NCBI RefSeq assembly: GCF_013044505.1
Contig: NZ_JABERD010000002.1
Coordinates: 1-64,000 of the forward strand
Source of the DNA: Streptomyces sp. S3(2020)
Lineage (GTDB): Bacteria; Actinomycetota; Actinomycetes; Streptomycetales; Streptomycetaceae
Length of the DNA: 64,000 nucleotides
Direction: 5' to 3'
Below are positions 9,131 to 18,298 of the stretch, piece after piece. The notes beneath the pieces were generated by a model that was not told where the DNA came from, searched no databases, and saw only the letters and a list, made by a program, of their open reading frames with translations. How positions within the stretch are numbered: the first letter of the stretch is position 1; each line of letters starts with the position of its first letter. The position numbers and the translations under genes were made by a program.

Positions 9131-9601
9131 GTGGCTCACCAACTGCGCGCCGTGGGGCTCGACTTCATCGAGGTCGCTCCCGTCCGCATGGTCTTCGCCC
9201 GGGAGATGTCCGCCGGCCCGGAGGCCGTCTACCGAGCCCTCGCCGACGACGTGCCGGGCTGGCCCCAGTGGTTCTCGGCCGTCACCTCCGCCCGGTCGAC
9301 CGGCGACGGATCGACGCGCGAGGTCCGTCTCAGGGGTGGCGGGCGCTTCCAGGAGACGATCATCGCGGCGAAGCAGCCGGAGGTGTACGCCTACCGCGTC
9401 GACGTGGCGAACACGCCCGGTGTCCGCGCTTTCGCCGAGGAGTGGCGACTCACCCCTTCGGGGACGGGCACCTTGGTGCGCTGGACCTGCGCCGTGGACG
9501 GCACGGCCGCGTTCCGCCTCGCGGCGAAGCTCGCACGGCCCGGGCTGGGGCGGGCGTTCCGGGGCGCGGTCGCCGCACTGGACCGGCGTCTCGCGGCCTG
9601 A
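9131..9601 (+). CDS. SRPBCC/START-like ligand-binding protein (polyketide cyclase/dehydrase type)
   Basis: About 156 residues with the SRPBCC pattern: FAREMSAGPEAVYRALAD, the helix-strand DVPGWPQWFSAVTSA, central strands REVRLRGGGRFQETI and WRLTPSGTGTLVRWTC, and a long C-terminal helix from about residue 130. These helix-grip proteins bind hydrophobic ligands or act as cyclases. The GTG at 9131 is preceded by GGGGAG at good spacing; upstream in-frame starts exist at 9125 and 9050. Ligand unknown. Confidence 0.78.
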   Translation: MAHQLRAVGLDFIEVAPVRMVFAREMSAGPEAVYRALADDVPGWPQWFSAVTSARSTGDGSTREVRLRGGGRFQETIIAAKQPEVYAYRVDVANTPGVRAFAEEWRLTPSGTGTLVRWTCAVDGTAAFRLAAKLARPGLGRAFRGAVAALDRRLAA

Positions 9602-9774
9602 GCGCTCCGCTGGATGAGCGGTGATGTGCCGTCGTTCGGCCGCGGCGCCGTCGTGGCTGGTCGCGCCCGCGCGGCGGTAGCCGCACATCGACACAGCCCG
9701 CACCCCTTCGGGGCGCGGCCGAACCGCAGCGGACTTCGCCCGACCCGCTTGGCAGGGCCGCCCCTCGGCTCGGT

Positions 9775-10899
9775 CTAGCAGGGCCAGATCCCCGTCTCCA
9801 GCAGCGACTCGATCGCCTCGGCGTACGGCTGGATGTCCAGGCCCTGTTCGGCCAGCCACGCGTCCGAGTAGTACTTGTCGAGGTAGCGGTCCCCCGGGTC
9901 GCACAGCAGCGTCACCACGCTGCCCCGCCGTCCCTCGGCCACCATCTCGGCGACGATCTTCAGCGCGCTCCAGAGTCCGGTGCCGGTCGAGCCGCCCGCC
10001 TTGCGACCGATGGCCTGTTCCAGTGCCCGCACGGCCGCGACGCTGGCGGCGTCGGGGACCTTCATCATGCGGTCGACGGCGCCGGTCACGAAGCTCGGCT
10101 CCATGCGCGGCCGGCCGATGCCCTCGATGCGGGAGCCGCAGTCGCAGGTGACGTCCGGATCGCCGGTGGTCCAGCCCTCGAAGAAACAGGAGTTCTCCGG
10201 GTCGGCGACACAGATGCGGGTGTCGCGCTGGGTGTAGTGGACGTAGCGCGCGATGGTCGCCGAGGTGCCGCCGGTGCCGGCCGTGGCGACGATCCACGCG
10301 GGTTCCGGGAACCGCTCCGACTCCAGCTGGCGGAAGACGGATTCGGCGATGTTGTTGTTGCCGCGCCAGTCCGTGGCCCGTTCCGCGTAGGTGAACTGGT
10401 CCATGTAGTGGCCGCCGGTGTCCACCGCGAGCCGGGCAGACTCCTCGTACATCCTGCGTGAGTCGTCCACGAAGTGGCACCGGCCGCCGTGGAACTCGAT
10501 GAGGCGGATCTTCTCGGCGCTGGTCGTGCGCGGCATGACGGCGATGAAGGGCACCCCGATCAGCTTGGCGAAGTACGCCTCGGAGACGGCCGTCGAGCCG
10601 CTGGACGCCTCGATCACCGGGCGGTCCGGCCGGATCCAGCCATTGCACAGACCGTAGAGGAACAGGGAGCGGGCGAGGCGGTGCTTGAGGCTGCCGGTCG
10701 GGTGGGTCGACTCGTCCTTGAGGTACAGGTCGATGCCCCACTTCTCCGGGAGCGGGAAGCGCAGGAGATGGGTGTCGGCCGAACGGTTCGCGTCGGCCTG
10801 GACCTTGCGGACGGCCTCTTTCAGCCAGTCACGGTAAGCGGCGTCGCTGTGGTCGACGTCGAGGGTGGCGCCGGTCCGGATCTGCTGGGGGGTGCTCAC
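9775..10899 (-). CDS. PLP-dependent cysteine synthase/cysteine desulfhydrase-like enzyme
   Basis: 374 residues of fold-type II PLP enzyme. Lys72 in [13 protein letters not shown] should bind [13 protein letters not shown] is the substrate-carboxylate loop and [15 protein letters not shown] the phosphate loop. A C-terminal extension carries [14 protein letters not shown], a signature seen in cysteine synthases. I recall the mycobacterial L-cysteine desulfhydrase Cds1 as a similar protein, so release of sulfide from cysteine is one possibility; plain cysteine synthase is the other. I chose the GTG at 10899 for its strong AAGGAG 7-8 bases upstream. An in-frame ATG at 10950 would add 17 residues that do not look conserved. 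Confidence 0.82.
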   Translation of the reverse strand: MSTPQQIRTGATLDVDHSDAAYRDWLKEAVRKVQADANRSADTHLLRFPLPEKWGIDLYLKDESTHPTGSLKHRLARSLFLYGLCNGWIRPDRPVIEASSGSTAVSEAYFAKLIGVPFIAVMPRTTSAEKIRLIEFHGGRCHFVDDSRRMYEESARLAVDTGGHYMDQFTYAERATDWRGNNNIAESVFRQLESERFPEPAWIVATAGTGGTSATIARYVHYTQRDTRICVADPENSCFFEGWTTGDPDVTCDCGSRIEGIGRPRMEPSFVTGAVDRMMKVPDAASVAAVRALEQAIGRKAGGSTGTGLWSALKIVAEMVAEGRRGSVVTLLCDPGDRYLDKYYSDAWLAEQGLDIQPYAEAIESLLETGIWPC

Positions 10900-11248
10900 G
10901 GCGGGGCTCCTTAGGCTTCGCGCCGACGGCGGGTCGCGCTGTCGACGCATCGATCATATGCACCTTCCGCACGCTTCTCACCTGCATAAACACACCTTTG
11001 GGCACCTCAAAGGCCACCCTGGGGACCGAGCTCCGCAGGGCCATGGGGGCGCATTCGCACGAGTGCTCCGGGCTCCCGTACCGGGGGTCGCATGCGCACT
11101 GGTGCTCGACGCCGGGTGCGGGCAGACTGCACCGAACGGGACGCAGGTCCCCGACGGGGGCGCACACTGGATCATGCAGGCAGTCGGCCCACGGACCCAC
11201 GCAGGACCCCGGGCCGGCACATCGAGGGCGCACTAGGGGGCGGGGAGC
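10900..11248. other. Gene-free 349-bp divergent intergenic region
   Basis: The region separates the leftward PLP enzyme from the rightward small gene at 11249. It holds the Shine-Dalgarno of the PLP gene, a possible leftward -10 hexamer (TATGAT, reading from 10958 to 10953) and the palindrome described at 10995-11013. I saw no convincing open reading frame or structured RNA in the rest, about 11014-11235. Confidence 0.5.
10995..11013. promoter_or_regulatory. Palindrome CCTTTG-N7-CAAAGG upstream of the PLP enzyme gene
   Basis: A perfect 6-bp inverted repeat with a 7-base spacer lies about 100 bases upstream of the GTG start of the PLP gene, just upstream of a possible leftward -10. It could be a regulator's operator. 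I do not recognise the regulator, and chance palindromes of this size are not rare. Confidence 0.3.
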
Positions 11249-11572
11249 ATGGCGGAGCCGGAGTTCACGGCCACGGGCGTGCGGATCGGGAAGCGGCTGC
11301 GTTCGCTGACCCGGGCCGGACAGGTCCGTATCAGCGACGGCAGGCTGGAGTTGCTCACCAGCTACGGCAGCGAGATCGACAGCGCGCCGGTGCAGGCGGT
11401 GCGGGCGTCCAAGCCCTGGTTCGCCGCCGACGACCGGGCGCTCGCCGACATCAACGGCAAGCGGTATCTGCTGACCCTCGGCGATCACGACCCGGCACCG
11501 GGCGAGCCGGGTCCACCCGCGGCACGCCGGTTCATCGAGGCCGTACGGAAGGCCGCGGGACGTCACGGGTGA
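11249..11572 (+). CDS. Conserved hypothetical protein, 107 residues
   Basis: A soluble protein starting MAEPEFTATGVRIGKRLRSL, preceded by GGGGAG. It contains a beta-rich stretch (GQVRISDGRLELLTSYGSEI, then SKPWFAADDRALADINGKRYLL) and a basic C-terminal helix. No signal peptide, membrane segment or known catalytic motif was recognised. Codon use matches the neighbours, so I take it as real. Function unknown. Confidence 0.7.
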   Translation: MAEPEFTATGVRIGKRLRSLTRAGQVRISDGRLELLTSYGSEIDSAPVQAVRASKPWFAADDRALADINGKRYLLTLGDHDPAPGEPGPPAARRFIEAVRKAAGRHG

Positions 11573-11759
11573 GCTACCGCGAGTTGCGGTACCCCACCCC
11601 CTGAGTCACGCTGTTCTCACGTCACTCTGGGTTTACCGGCGATAACGCTGCGAACCAGCCCGCCGGGCATGGCAGCAGGCAGCCGTCTCACCAGGCGCCT
11701 TGCTGGATCGATCCGAACTCCGTGTTCTTCCGGACCTCTTCAGTCGGGGAGTCGCAGCC

Positions 11760-12302
11760 GTGATCAGTCACCCAAGCAGGCACTGCACGGTGGAGCTCCA
11801 AGCCCTGCCGTCGCGGATCGGCCAGGTCCGCAGAATCGTCTCTGCGCAGTTGCGCTACTGGCATCTGGACCCCCTCATAGACCGGGCGGCGCTCGGTGTG
11901 ACGGAGCTCTTGACCAACGTCCACCGGCACGCCCAGCCCGACAAGATGTGCACCGTGGAGATCGAGCTGGTCCTCGACCGGCTCATGGTCTCGGTGCACG
12001 ACCACGACCCGCGTCTGCCGGTCGTGGAGGAGATGCCCGACAACCTCCTGGAAGCCGACACGCTCGCCACCCGCGGGCGTGGGCTCGCCATGGTGGCCGC
12101 CGTGAGCGAGAGCTGGGGCGTGCGGCCGGACGGGGAGGCGGGCAAGGTCGTGTGGTTCGCGCTCTCCGCGCCCGCCGCCGTGAAAGCCGGGGCGGGGCGG
12201 CCCCCGCGGCGTGCCGCGGCGGAGAAGGCACCTCGGGTGTTCGCCGAGGTCGAGGCCCGCAGGACCGAACATGCTCCCGCCCGGTCGGCCGTTGCCGGCT
12301 GA
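11760..12302 (+). CDS. RsbW-like ATP-binding protein (anti-sigma-factor type kinase)
   Basis: About 180 residues of a GHKL ATPase. The N box is GVTELLTNVHRHA, the G1 region VSVHDHDPRLP and the G2 region TRGRGLAMVAAVSESWG. Streptomycetes carry many such small ATPases. Some are anti-sigma-factor kinases that phosphorylate an anti-anti-sigma partner; no partner gene is adjacent here. The tail after about residue 140 is Ala/Arg-rich and poorly structured. The GTG at 11760 has GGGGAG 8-9 bases upstream and gives the usual length; a start at 11700 would add 20 unconserved residues. Confidence 0.82.
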   Translation: MISHPSRHCTVELQALPSRIGQVRRIVSAQLRYWHLDPLIDRAALGVTELLTNVHRHAQPDKMCTVEIELVLDRLMVSVHDHDPRLPVVEEMPDNLLEADTLATRGRGLAMVAAVSESWGVRPDGEAGKVVWFALSAPAAVKAGAGRPPRRAAAEKAPRVFAEVEARRTEHAPARSAVAG

Positions 12303-12334
12303 CCGGGCGGTGACATCGTGTGCCGGGCCCCGTG

Positions 12335-14896
12335 TCACTCGGTGGCGATCGCCCGCAGCACGTCCAGGCGTGCCGCGCGCCGGGCCGGGCGCAGGCCCGC
12401 CAGGGCGCCCGCCGCCAGGCCCACCAGGGCCACGATCGCGAGTCGCAGCGGCGGCATCGCGAAGGCGAAGTCGCTGTCGCTCGCGCCGTCGGAGGCCTTG
12501 ACCAGGACCCAGCCGAGGAAGCCGCCGAGAGCCAGGCCGCCGACCGTGCCGAACGCGGCCACCAGGACCGACTCCCAGCGGACCATGGCCCGCAGTTGGG
12601 AGCGGGTCTGGCCGACCGCCCGCAGCAGGCCCAGTTCCCGGGTGCGTTCGTGGATCGCCAGGGTCAGGGTGTTGGCGATGCCGAGGAGTGCGATGAGGAC
12701 CGCGAGGGCCAGCAGGGCGTAGACCAGGGTGAGCATCATGTCGATGCCGCCCGCCGACGACTGTGCGTACTCGTCCCGGGTCTGCACCTCGGGGTTGCCG
12801 TAGCGCTCGGCCACCTTCTCGACCGCCGCCTTGCCGGTGTCCGTGCTCACGCCGTCCTTGAACGACACGGCGACCAGCGTGTCGGAGTCCTGGGTGCGGT
12901 GCGGCTGCCAGGCCGCGCGGGTGATGACGTACTCCCCCGCGAGTTCGGACCGGCCGTAGACCGCGCGGACCGTGAAGGTCTCCTTCTGGCCGTCGGTGAA
13001 CGTCAGTCGGGTCGTGTCGCCGGGCTTCAGGCCTTGCCTGTCGGCCTCGCTCGCGGTGATGGCGATGCCGTCCGTGCCGAGGTCGCTCAAGGAGCCCCGG
13101 ATCGTGCCCAGGTCGAAGGTGCGCTCCAGTGCGAGCGGGTCGGTGACGGTCAACGCCCGCCCCTTGCCGTCGACTTCGGCGACTCCGCGGCCGAGTCCGA
13201 CGGCCGTGTCCACCTCGGGCAGCCGGTCGAGGGCGCCGGCCAGACGCGGACTCAGGCCGCTGCCGCCCGCGCCGAACGCCGGGGTGCTCACCGCGATGTC
13301 GCCCGCGAAGGACCGGGAGACGGTCTGGTCCATGGTCGCCTTGAGGGACGCGGCGAACACGGTGAACAGGGAGACGACCGCGACGCCGATCATCAGGGCG
13401 CCGGCGGTGGCGGCCGTGCGCTTGGGGCTGCGCAGGGCGTTGCGGCGGGCGAGGCCGCCGGTGACTCCGCGCAGTCGGTCGAGGGGGCCGCCGAGGACGC
13501 GTACCGCAGTGGTGGAGGCGACCGGGCCGAGGATCACGAACGCGGCCAGGGCCAGGACGGCACCGGTGCCCGCGAGCCAGAGGGACGGGGAGACGAGCAC
13601 ACCGCTCATCGTCACGCCGAGGGCGAGGGCGGCGAGGCCCGTCCCCGTCACGGCGCGCACGCGCGAGGCGCCCGAGGCGTCGACGGCCGTCTCGCGCAGT
13701 GCCGCCATGGGGGCGGTGCGGCCCGCCCGTACGGCGGGCAGGAGCGCGGAGCCGAGGCAGACCACGATGCCGACCGCGAGCGGCAGCAGCATGGACAGTG
13801 CGCTGACCACCAAGTCGCCCTCGGGGAAGGGGAATCCGATCGCCGGGAACAGTGCCTGGAGGCCCGCGGCGATACCGATGCCGCCCGCCAGGCCCGCGAG
13901 CGAGGCCGTCACCGCGACCGCGGTCGCCTCCACGAGGGTCGACGCGGTGACCTGGCGGCGGGAGGCGCCCAGGGCACGCAACAGGGCGTTCTCGCGAGTG
14001 CGTTGGGCGACGACGATCGCGAAGGTGTTGTGGATGGAGAAGGTCGCCACCAGCAGGGCGACGCCGGAGAAGACGAGGAGGAAGAGGGTGAAGACGGTCA
14101 GGAACTGGCTGGAGATCATCTCGGTGTTCTCCTCGGCCGACTCCTGACCGGTGATCGCCTCGACTCCCTCGGGCAGTACGGGAGTCAGCCGGTCGACGAG
14201 CTCCTGCTGACCGACACCGGGCCCGGCGCGCACCTGGATGGTGGTCGCCTCGCCGGGCCGCGCGGTGAGGTACTTCTCGGCGTCGGCCTGCGTCATGCCG
14301 GTGAAGGTCACCTGGGCCATGCCGTCCTCGCCGCCGAAGGTCGCCAGGCCCACGATCGTCACCTCGACCGGGTCCGGCGTCCGCAGAGTCGTCGTGTCGC
14401 CGATACTCAGGTCACCGCGTTCGGCGGTGCCCCGGTCGATGACGACCTCGCCCGGCTTCGCGGGGGCGCGGCCCTCGGCGAGCTGGTAGGCGTTGAGCTC
14501 GGGGTCGGCGATCCAGTTGCCGGCGAGGGTGGGCGGACCCTGCCCGCCGATGGGGTCGCCGTCGGCGCCGACCAGTTGGCCCGCGCCCTGGATGCTGGGG
14601 GCGGCGGCCGCCACGCCGGAGACCTGCTCGACGGTCCTCACCAGGTCCGTGGCGACCGGCTGGCGTACGCCCTCGCTCTCGCCCGGTGTGGTGATGGCGT
14701 CGGCGCTGCGGACCACGGCGTCGGTGCCGCTGGTGGCCCTGCCGAACATCGTGTCGAAGCTGGCGCGCAGGGTGTCGCCCATGACGAGCGTGCCGGCCAG
14801 GAAGGCGACGCCGAGGAACACCGCGAGGAAGGTTCCGGCGAAGCGGCGCTTGTGGGCGCGCAGGGAGGACACGCTCAGCCGGACGGCGGCGTTCAT
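12335..14896 (-). CDS. ABC transporter permease, FtsX/MacB type, two FtsX domains
   Basis: 853 residues starting MNAAVRLSVSSLRAHKRRFAG. The N-terminal helix and a large extracytoplasmic domain (about 45-260) are followed by a three-helix FtsX domain (FTLFLLVFSGVALLVATFSI onward), a second helix group, another external domain and a final FtsX domain (LAVLIALLGIANTLTLAIHERTRELGLLRAVG). The layout is that of large actinobacterial permeases with two external and two FtsX domains. They work with a MacB/LolD-type ATPase in export or envelope tasks rather than nutrient import. The start overlaps the stop of the ATPase gene by ATGA. Confidence 0.88.
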   Translation of the reverse strand: MNAAVRLSVSSLRAHKRRFAGTFLAVFLGVAFLAGTLVMGDTLRASFDTMFGRATSGTDAVVRSADAITTPGESEGVRQPVATDLVRTVEQVSGVAAAAPSIQGAGQLVGADGDPIGGQGPPTLAGNWIADPELNAYQLAEGRAPAKPGEVVIDRGTAERGDLSIGDTTTLRTPDPVEVTIVGLATFGGEDGMAQVTFTGMTQADAEKYLTARPGEATTIQVRAGPGVGQQELVDRLTPVLPEGVEAITGQESAEENTEMISSQFLTVFTLFLLVFSGVALLVATFSIHNTFAIVVAQRTRENALLRALGASRRQVTASTLVEATAVAVTASLAGLAGGIGIAAGLQALFPAIGFPFPEGDLVVSALSMLLPLAVGIVVCLGSALLPAVRAGRTAPMAALRETAVDASGASRVRAVTGTGLAALALGVTMSGVLVSPSLWLAGTGAVLALAAFVILGPVASTTAVRVLGGPLDRLRGVTGGLARRNALRSPKRTAATAGALMIGVAVVSLFTVFAASLKATMDQTVSRSFAGDIAVSTPAFGAGGSGLSPRLAGALDRLPEVDTAVGLGRGVAEVDGKGRALTVTDPLALERTFDLGTIRGSLSDLGTDGIAITASEADRQGLKPGDTTRLTFTDGQKETFTVRAVYGRSELAGEYVITRAAWQPHRTQDSDTLVAVSFKDGVSTDTGKAAVEKVAERYGNPEVQTRDEYAQSSAGGIDMMLTLVYALLALAVLIALLGIANTLTLAIHERTRELGLLRAVGQTRSQLRAMVRWESVLVAAFGTVGGLALGGFLGWVLVKASDGASDSDFAFAMPPLRLAIVALVGLAAGALAGLRPARRAARLDVLRAIATE

Positions 14897-15660
14897 GACG
14901 GTCCTCCGAGCGGTGCGGTGGTGTCGAGGGCCTTCATACGGTCCAGGACCTTGTCGGCGGTCGGGGCGGTCATACGGTCGACCAGGCGCCCGTCCGCGAG
15001 GAAGACGACCTCGTCGGCGTGGGCGGCGGCGACCGGGTCGTGGGTGACCATCACGACGGTCCGGGACGTCTGGCGTACGGCGCGGCCGAGGAGGCCGAGG
15101 ACCTCGCCGCCGGAGCGGGAGTCCAGGTTCCCGGTCGGTTCGTCGGCGAAGACGACATCGGGCCGGCCGGCGAACGCCCTTGCCACGGCGACGCGTTGCT
15201 GCTGGCCGCCGGAGAGTTCGGAGGGGCGGTGGTGGAGGCGGTCGCGCAGGCCGACGACGTCGACGAGTGCGTCGATCCACTCGCGGTCGCCCTTGCCGCC
15301 CGCCAGGTCGAGGGGGAGCGTGATGTTCTCCTCGACGGTCAGGGTGGGTACCAGGTTGAACGCCTGGAACACGAAGCCCACACGGTCGCGGCGCAGCAGG
15401 GTCAGACGGCGGTCGTCGAGGGCGCCCAGTGCGGTGTCGCCGATGTGGGCGGTGCCCGAGGTGAGGGTGTCGAGGCCGGCCGCGCAGTGCATCAGGGTGG
15501 ACTTGCCGGAGCCCGAGGGCCCCATGATCGCGGTGAAGCGGCCGGCCGGGAAGTCGACGCTCACCCCGTCCAGAGCCCGCACGCCGGTGTCGCCAGTGCC
15601 GTAGACCTTCACGGCGTCGGTCACTCGGGCGGCCGATCGGACGGTGGTCGTGGTCGTCAT
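14893..15660 (-). CDS. ABC transporter ATP-binding protein, LolD/MacB family
   Basis: 255 residues starting MTTTTTVRSAARVTDAVKVYG. Walker A is GPSGSGKST, the Q-loop region is FVFQAFNLVPTLTV, the signature SGGQQQRVAVARAF, Walker B VVFADEPTGNLDS and the H-loop VMVTHDP. These are the hallmarks of ATPases that drive FtsX-type permeases. It overlaps the upstream SHOCT gene by ATGA (15657-15660) and the downstream permease by ATGA (14893-14896), so all three are probably translationally coupled. Confidence 0.92.
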   Translation of the reverse strand: MTTTTTVRSAARVTDAVKVYGTGDTGVRALDGVSVDFPAGRFTAIMGPSGSGKSTLMHCAAGLDTLTSGTAHIGDTALGALDDRRLTLLRRDRVGFVFQAFNLVPTLTVEENITLPLDLAGGKGDREWIDALVDVVGLRDRLHHRPSELSGGQQQRVAVARAFAGRPDVVFADEPTGNLDSRSGGEVLGLLGRAVRQTSRTVVMVTHDPVAAAHADEVVFLADGRLVDRMTAPTADKVLDRMKALDTTAPLGGPS

Positions 15661-15947
15661 GCCGCACCGCCCTTGCCCGTGCGGCCGAACTGCTCGTCCA
15701 GGACGGACAGCCGACGCCAGTACTCGTCCTCGTCGATCTCGCCGGCGGCGAAGCGGCGGCCGAGCATCGCGATCGGCGAGTCGGCGGACGGGCCGGTGTC
15801 GGCCGTCGTGCGCCACGGGCCGCGGCGACCACGCCACGCGGTGCGGCGCAGGACGGTGACGGCGCCGACCACGACGGCCGCCCAGATCAGCGGGAAGAGA
15901 AGGATCCACGGGCCGGGCCCGCCGTCCCAGTGCGCCAGGGTCTGCAT
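15657..15947 (-). CDS. Small membrane protein with C-terminal SHOCT motif
   Basis: 96 residues. One transmembrane helix (LLFPLIWAAVVVGAVTVLRR) is followed by a short linker and a SHOCT segment (AMLGRRFAAGEIDEDEYWRR), a small helical motif often found at the end of membrane proteins. It is the first gene of the ATPase/permease operon. The operon lies divergent from a TetR gene across about 180 bases that contain a strong palindrome, so TetR control of the operon is plausible. Confidence 0.8.
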   Translation of the reverse strand: MQTLAHWDGGPGPWILLFPLIWAAVVVGAVTVLRRTAWRGRRGPWRTTADTGPSADSPIAMLGRRFAAGEIDEDEYWRRLSVLDEQFGRTGKGGAA

Positions 15948-16095
15948 CTCGGGTCATCTCCCTAGTGGTGTGTGCGGGTGATGTCCCGAGACTGGCCCCG
16001 GGGCGGGGTCCGGGTCGTCGTACGGCCAGCGGCAGTGCGTGTACCTCCCGGGGAGTACGAGGAGCCGTTCCGGCTGCTCCGCGCGAGGTCGACTT

Positions 16096-16117
16096 CTGTA
16101 ACTACTAGTATGTACAG
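16096..16117. promoter_or_regulatory. Candidate TetR operator, 22-bp near-perfect palindrome
   Basis: The arms CTGTA and TACAG flank a perfect central TACTAGTA; 18 of 22 positions are symmetric. It ends only 7 bases before the GTG of the TetR gene and lies 149 bases upstream of the divergent SHOCT/ABC operon. Binding by the TetR product, giving autorepression and perhaps control of the divergent operon, is an inference. Confidence 0.7.
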
Positions 16118-16124
16118 TAGGTGT

Positions 16125-16685
16125 GTGAGTACTCCGGAGCGTCTGATCGAGTCCACCCGGGAGCTGCTGTGGGAGCGCGGTTACGTGGGCACCAGCCCCA
16201 AGGCCATCCTGGAGCGTTCGGGTGCCGGGCAGGGCAGCATGTACCACCATTTCAAGGGGAAACCCGACCTCGCGCTGGCCGCGATCCGGCGCACGGCCGA
16301 GGAGTTGCGGGCTACCGCCGAGGGAGTACTCGGCGGGCCGGGGACGCCGTACGAGCGCATCGAGGCGTATCTGCTGCGCGAGCGCGATGTGTTGCGCGGC
16401 TGTCCGGTGGGGCGGCTGACGATGGATCCGGACGTCATCGCGAGCGACGAGCTGCGCGAGCCGGTCGACGAGACCCTCGACTGGCTGCGCGAGCGGATCG
16501 CCGGGATCGTCGAAGAGGGCAGGGAACAGGGACAGTTCGCGGCTTCGCTCGACGGCGAGGCGATCGCGGCGACGGTCGTCGCCACCGTGCAGGGCGGCTA
16601 TGTCCTCGCCCGCGCCTCGGGCTCCCCCGCCGTCTTCGACGCGGGCGTCCGGGGCCTCCTCTCCCTTCTGGCACCACGGCCCTAG
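16125..16685 (+). CDS. TetR/AcrR-family transcriptional regulator
   Basis: About 186 residues. The N-terminal TetR helix-turn-helix is IESTRELLWERGYVGTSPKA with GQGSMYHHFKGKPDLALAAI. The ligand domain includes ERDVLRGCPVGRLTMDPDVI, reminiscent of the LmrA/YxaF subgroup. I chose the GTG at 16125 (VSTPERLIEST). An in-frame ATG at 16110 would place the coding start inside the operator palindrome. The DUF4865 gene follows 95 bases downstream on the same strand, and its family is often found beside TetR genes. Confidence 0.88.
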   Translation: MSTPERLIESTRELLWERGYVGTSPKAILERSGAGQGSMYHHFKGKPDLALAAIRRTAEELRATAEGVLGGPGTPYERIEAYLLRERDVLRGCPVGRLTMDPDVIASDELREPVDETLDWLRERIAGIVEEGREQGQFAASLDGEAIAATVVATVQGGYVLARASGSPAVFDAGVRGLLSLLAPRP

Positions 16686-16780
16686 GAGTGCACGCATGTG
16701 CACACCGCCCGGCACCGCCACCCGCACGGCCGGGAAGCGCACGCCGACGCTGCGGAGTACCCCGCCTGAGGAGGCACCCG

Positions 16781-17365
16781 ATGCATGCGATGCAGTACGA
16801 ACTCACCCTGCCCGCCGACTACGACATGGGCGTGATCCGCGGTCGTGTGGCGCGGGTCGGGCATCTGCTCGACGAGTGGGAGGGCCTCGGGCTCAAGGCG
16901 TATCTGATGCGTGAGCGCGGGGCGCACGGCTCGCCGGTGAACCAGTACGCGCCGTTCTATCTCTGGGACACCATGGCGGGGATGAACTCCTTCCTGTGGG
17001 GTGGCGCCTTCCAGAGGCTGAGCGATGACTTCGGGCGGCCGTCGGTCCGGCAGTGGACGGGGCTGGCCCACCAGGCGGGCGGCGCCGCCGGTTCACCGGC
17101 GCGGGTCGCTGTGCGGCGGCGGCAACCGGTGCCGGACGGGGCGGAGTTGGCGGAGGTCATGGCGGACGCGGTGCGTGCGACGGGGCGGCTGGCGGCGGAG
17201 GACGGGGCGGTGCTGGCGGCGGCAGCCGTGGACACCGGCCGTTGGGAGCTGGTCCATTTCTCGCTCTGGGCCCATGACACGCCCGAGGCGGAGGGCGATG
17301 TGTTCCAGGTGCTGCACCTGTCGGCGCCGGGGCTCGCCGGGCTGCCGCGGGGGCGCCAGTGGTGA
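16781..17365 (+). CDS. DUF4865 family protein
   Basis: 194 residues starting MHAMQYELTLPADYDMGVIR, with GLGLKAYLMRERG and SPVNQYAPFYLWDTMAGMN, the typical opening of DUF4865. Members resemble ferredoxin-fold ABM-type proteins and have no proven function. The ribosome site GAGGAGG lies 7 bases before the ATG. The stop overlaps the GTG of the phosphotriesterase-like gene, so the two are probably made together, downstream of the TetR gene. Confidence 0.88.
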   Translation: MHAMQYELTLPADYDMGVIRGRVARVGHLLDEWEGLGLKAYLMRERGAHGSPVNQYAPFYLWDTMAGMNSFLWGGAFQRLSDDFGRPSVRQWTGLAHQAGGAAGSPARVAVRRRQPVPDGAELAEVMADAVRATGRLAAEDGAVLAAAAVDTGRWELVHFSLWAHDTPEAEGDVFQVLHLSAPGLAGLPRGRQW

Positions 17366-18270
17366 GCGTGGTCCGTACGGTTCTCGGGGATGTGGGGCCG
17401 GAGCGGCTGGGCGTGTGCGACGCGCACGACCATCTGTTCTTCGGCAGCCCCCGGCTGCCCGGGCAGGAGTTGCGGGACGTGTCCGCGGCCCGCGCGGAGT
17501 TGGCGGCGTTCCGCGCCTCGGGCGGGGACAGCGTGGTGCAGTGGACGCCGTACGGGCTGGGGAGGCGGGTCGCCGATCTGCCGCCGCTGTCCCGGGAGAC
17601 GGGGGTCCTGGTGGTGGCCGCGACGGGACTGCACCAGTCCGTCCACTACGACGACCGGACCCTGAAGGAACTGCGCAACCGGCTCGCCGAGGTCTTCGTC
17701 GCCGAACTGACCGACGGGATCGGCACATCGGGGGTCCGCGCCGGACTCATCAAGGTGGCGGGCGGTTTCCACGCCCTCGACGCGCACGCCCGCTGGACGA
17801 TGACCGCGGCGGCCGAGGCGCACCACGCGACCGGTGCGCCGATCGCGGTCCATCTGGAGCTGGGCACCGGCGCGCTCGACGTACTGGACCTGCTGTGCGG
17901 CGAGTTGGGCGTGGCGCCGTACCGGGTGATCCTGGGCCATCTGAACCGCTCCCCCGACCTCGTGGTGCACCGGCAGGCCGCGGCGACCGGCTGCTATCTG
18001 GCCTTCGACGGTCCCTCACGTGCCCACCACGCCACGGACTGGCGGATGCCGGACGCCGTACGGGCCCTGGCCGAGGCGGGCCACGGAGATCGGCTCCTCC
18101 TGGGCGGCGACACGACGACCGCGGCGGCGCGTTCGGTGAACGGCGGTCCGGGGATGCCGTATCTGCTGCGCCGGGTGCGGCCCCGGCTGGCGGCGGAGAT
18201 CGGCGCCGAGCTGGTCGAACGCGTCATGAGCGAGAATCCTGGGCGGGCACTCGCCGTCGAGTGGCGCTGA
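17362..18270 (+). CDS. Phosphotriesterase/lactonase-family amidohydrolase
   Basis: About 302 residues. Metal-site motifs of the PTE family are present: HDH in VCDAHDHLFFGS, the bridging lysine in AGLIKVAGGFHALD, a histidine in IAVHLELGTGALD, a histidine in ILGHLNRSPD, and the aspartate in LLLGGDTTTA. These would hold two divalent metals that activate water for hydrolysis of esters or lactones; the natural substrate is not evident. It begins in a GTGA overlap with the DUF4865 stop; a second GTG lies one codon earlier (17359). Confidence 0.85.
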   Translation: MSVVRTVLGDVGPERLGVCDAHDHLFFGSPRLPGQELRDVSAARAELAAFRASGGDSVVQWTPYGLGRRVADLPPLSRETGVLVVAATGLHQSVHYDDRTLKELRNRLAEVFVAELTDGIGTSGVRAGLIKVAGGFHALDAHARWTMTAAAEAHHATGAPIAVHLELGTGALDVLDLLCGELGVAPYRVILGHLNRSPDLVVHRQAAATGCYLAFDGPSRAHHATDWRMPDAVRALAEAGHGDRLLLGGDTTTAAARSVNGGPGMPYLLRRVRPRLAAEIGAELVERVMSENPGRALAVEWR

Positions 18271-18298
18271 CCGAGGAAGAGAGAGGAAGGGAGCGGAG

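Noticed and set aside
12320..15604. A very long open frame antisense to the FtsX permease/ATPase operon
   Set aside because: It is a GC-rich shadow frame: low-complexity Gly/Arg/Ala/Asp translation, no domains, and the opposite strand carries clear transporter motifs.
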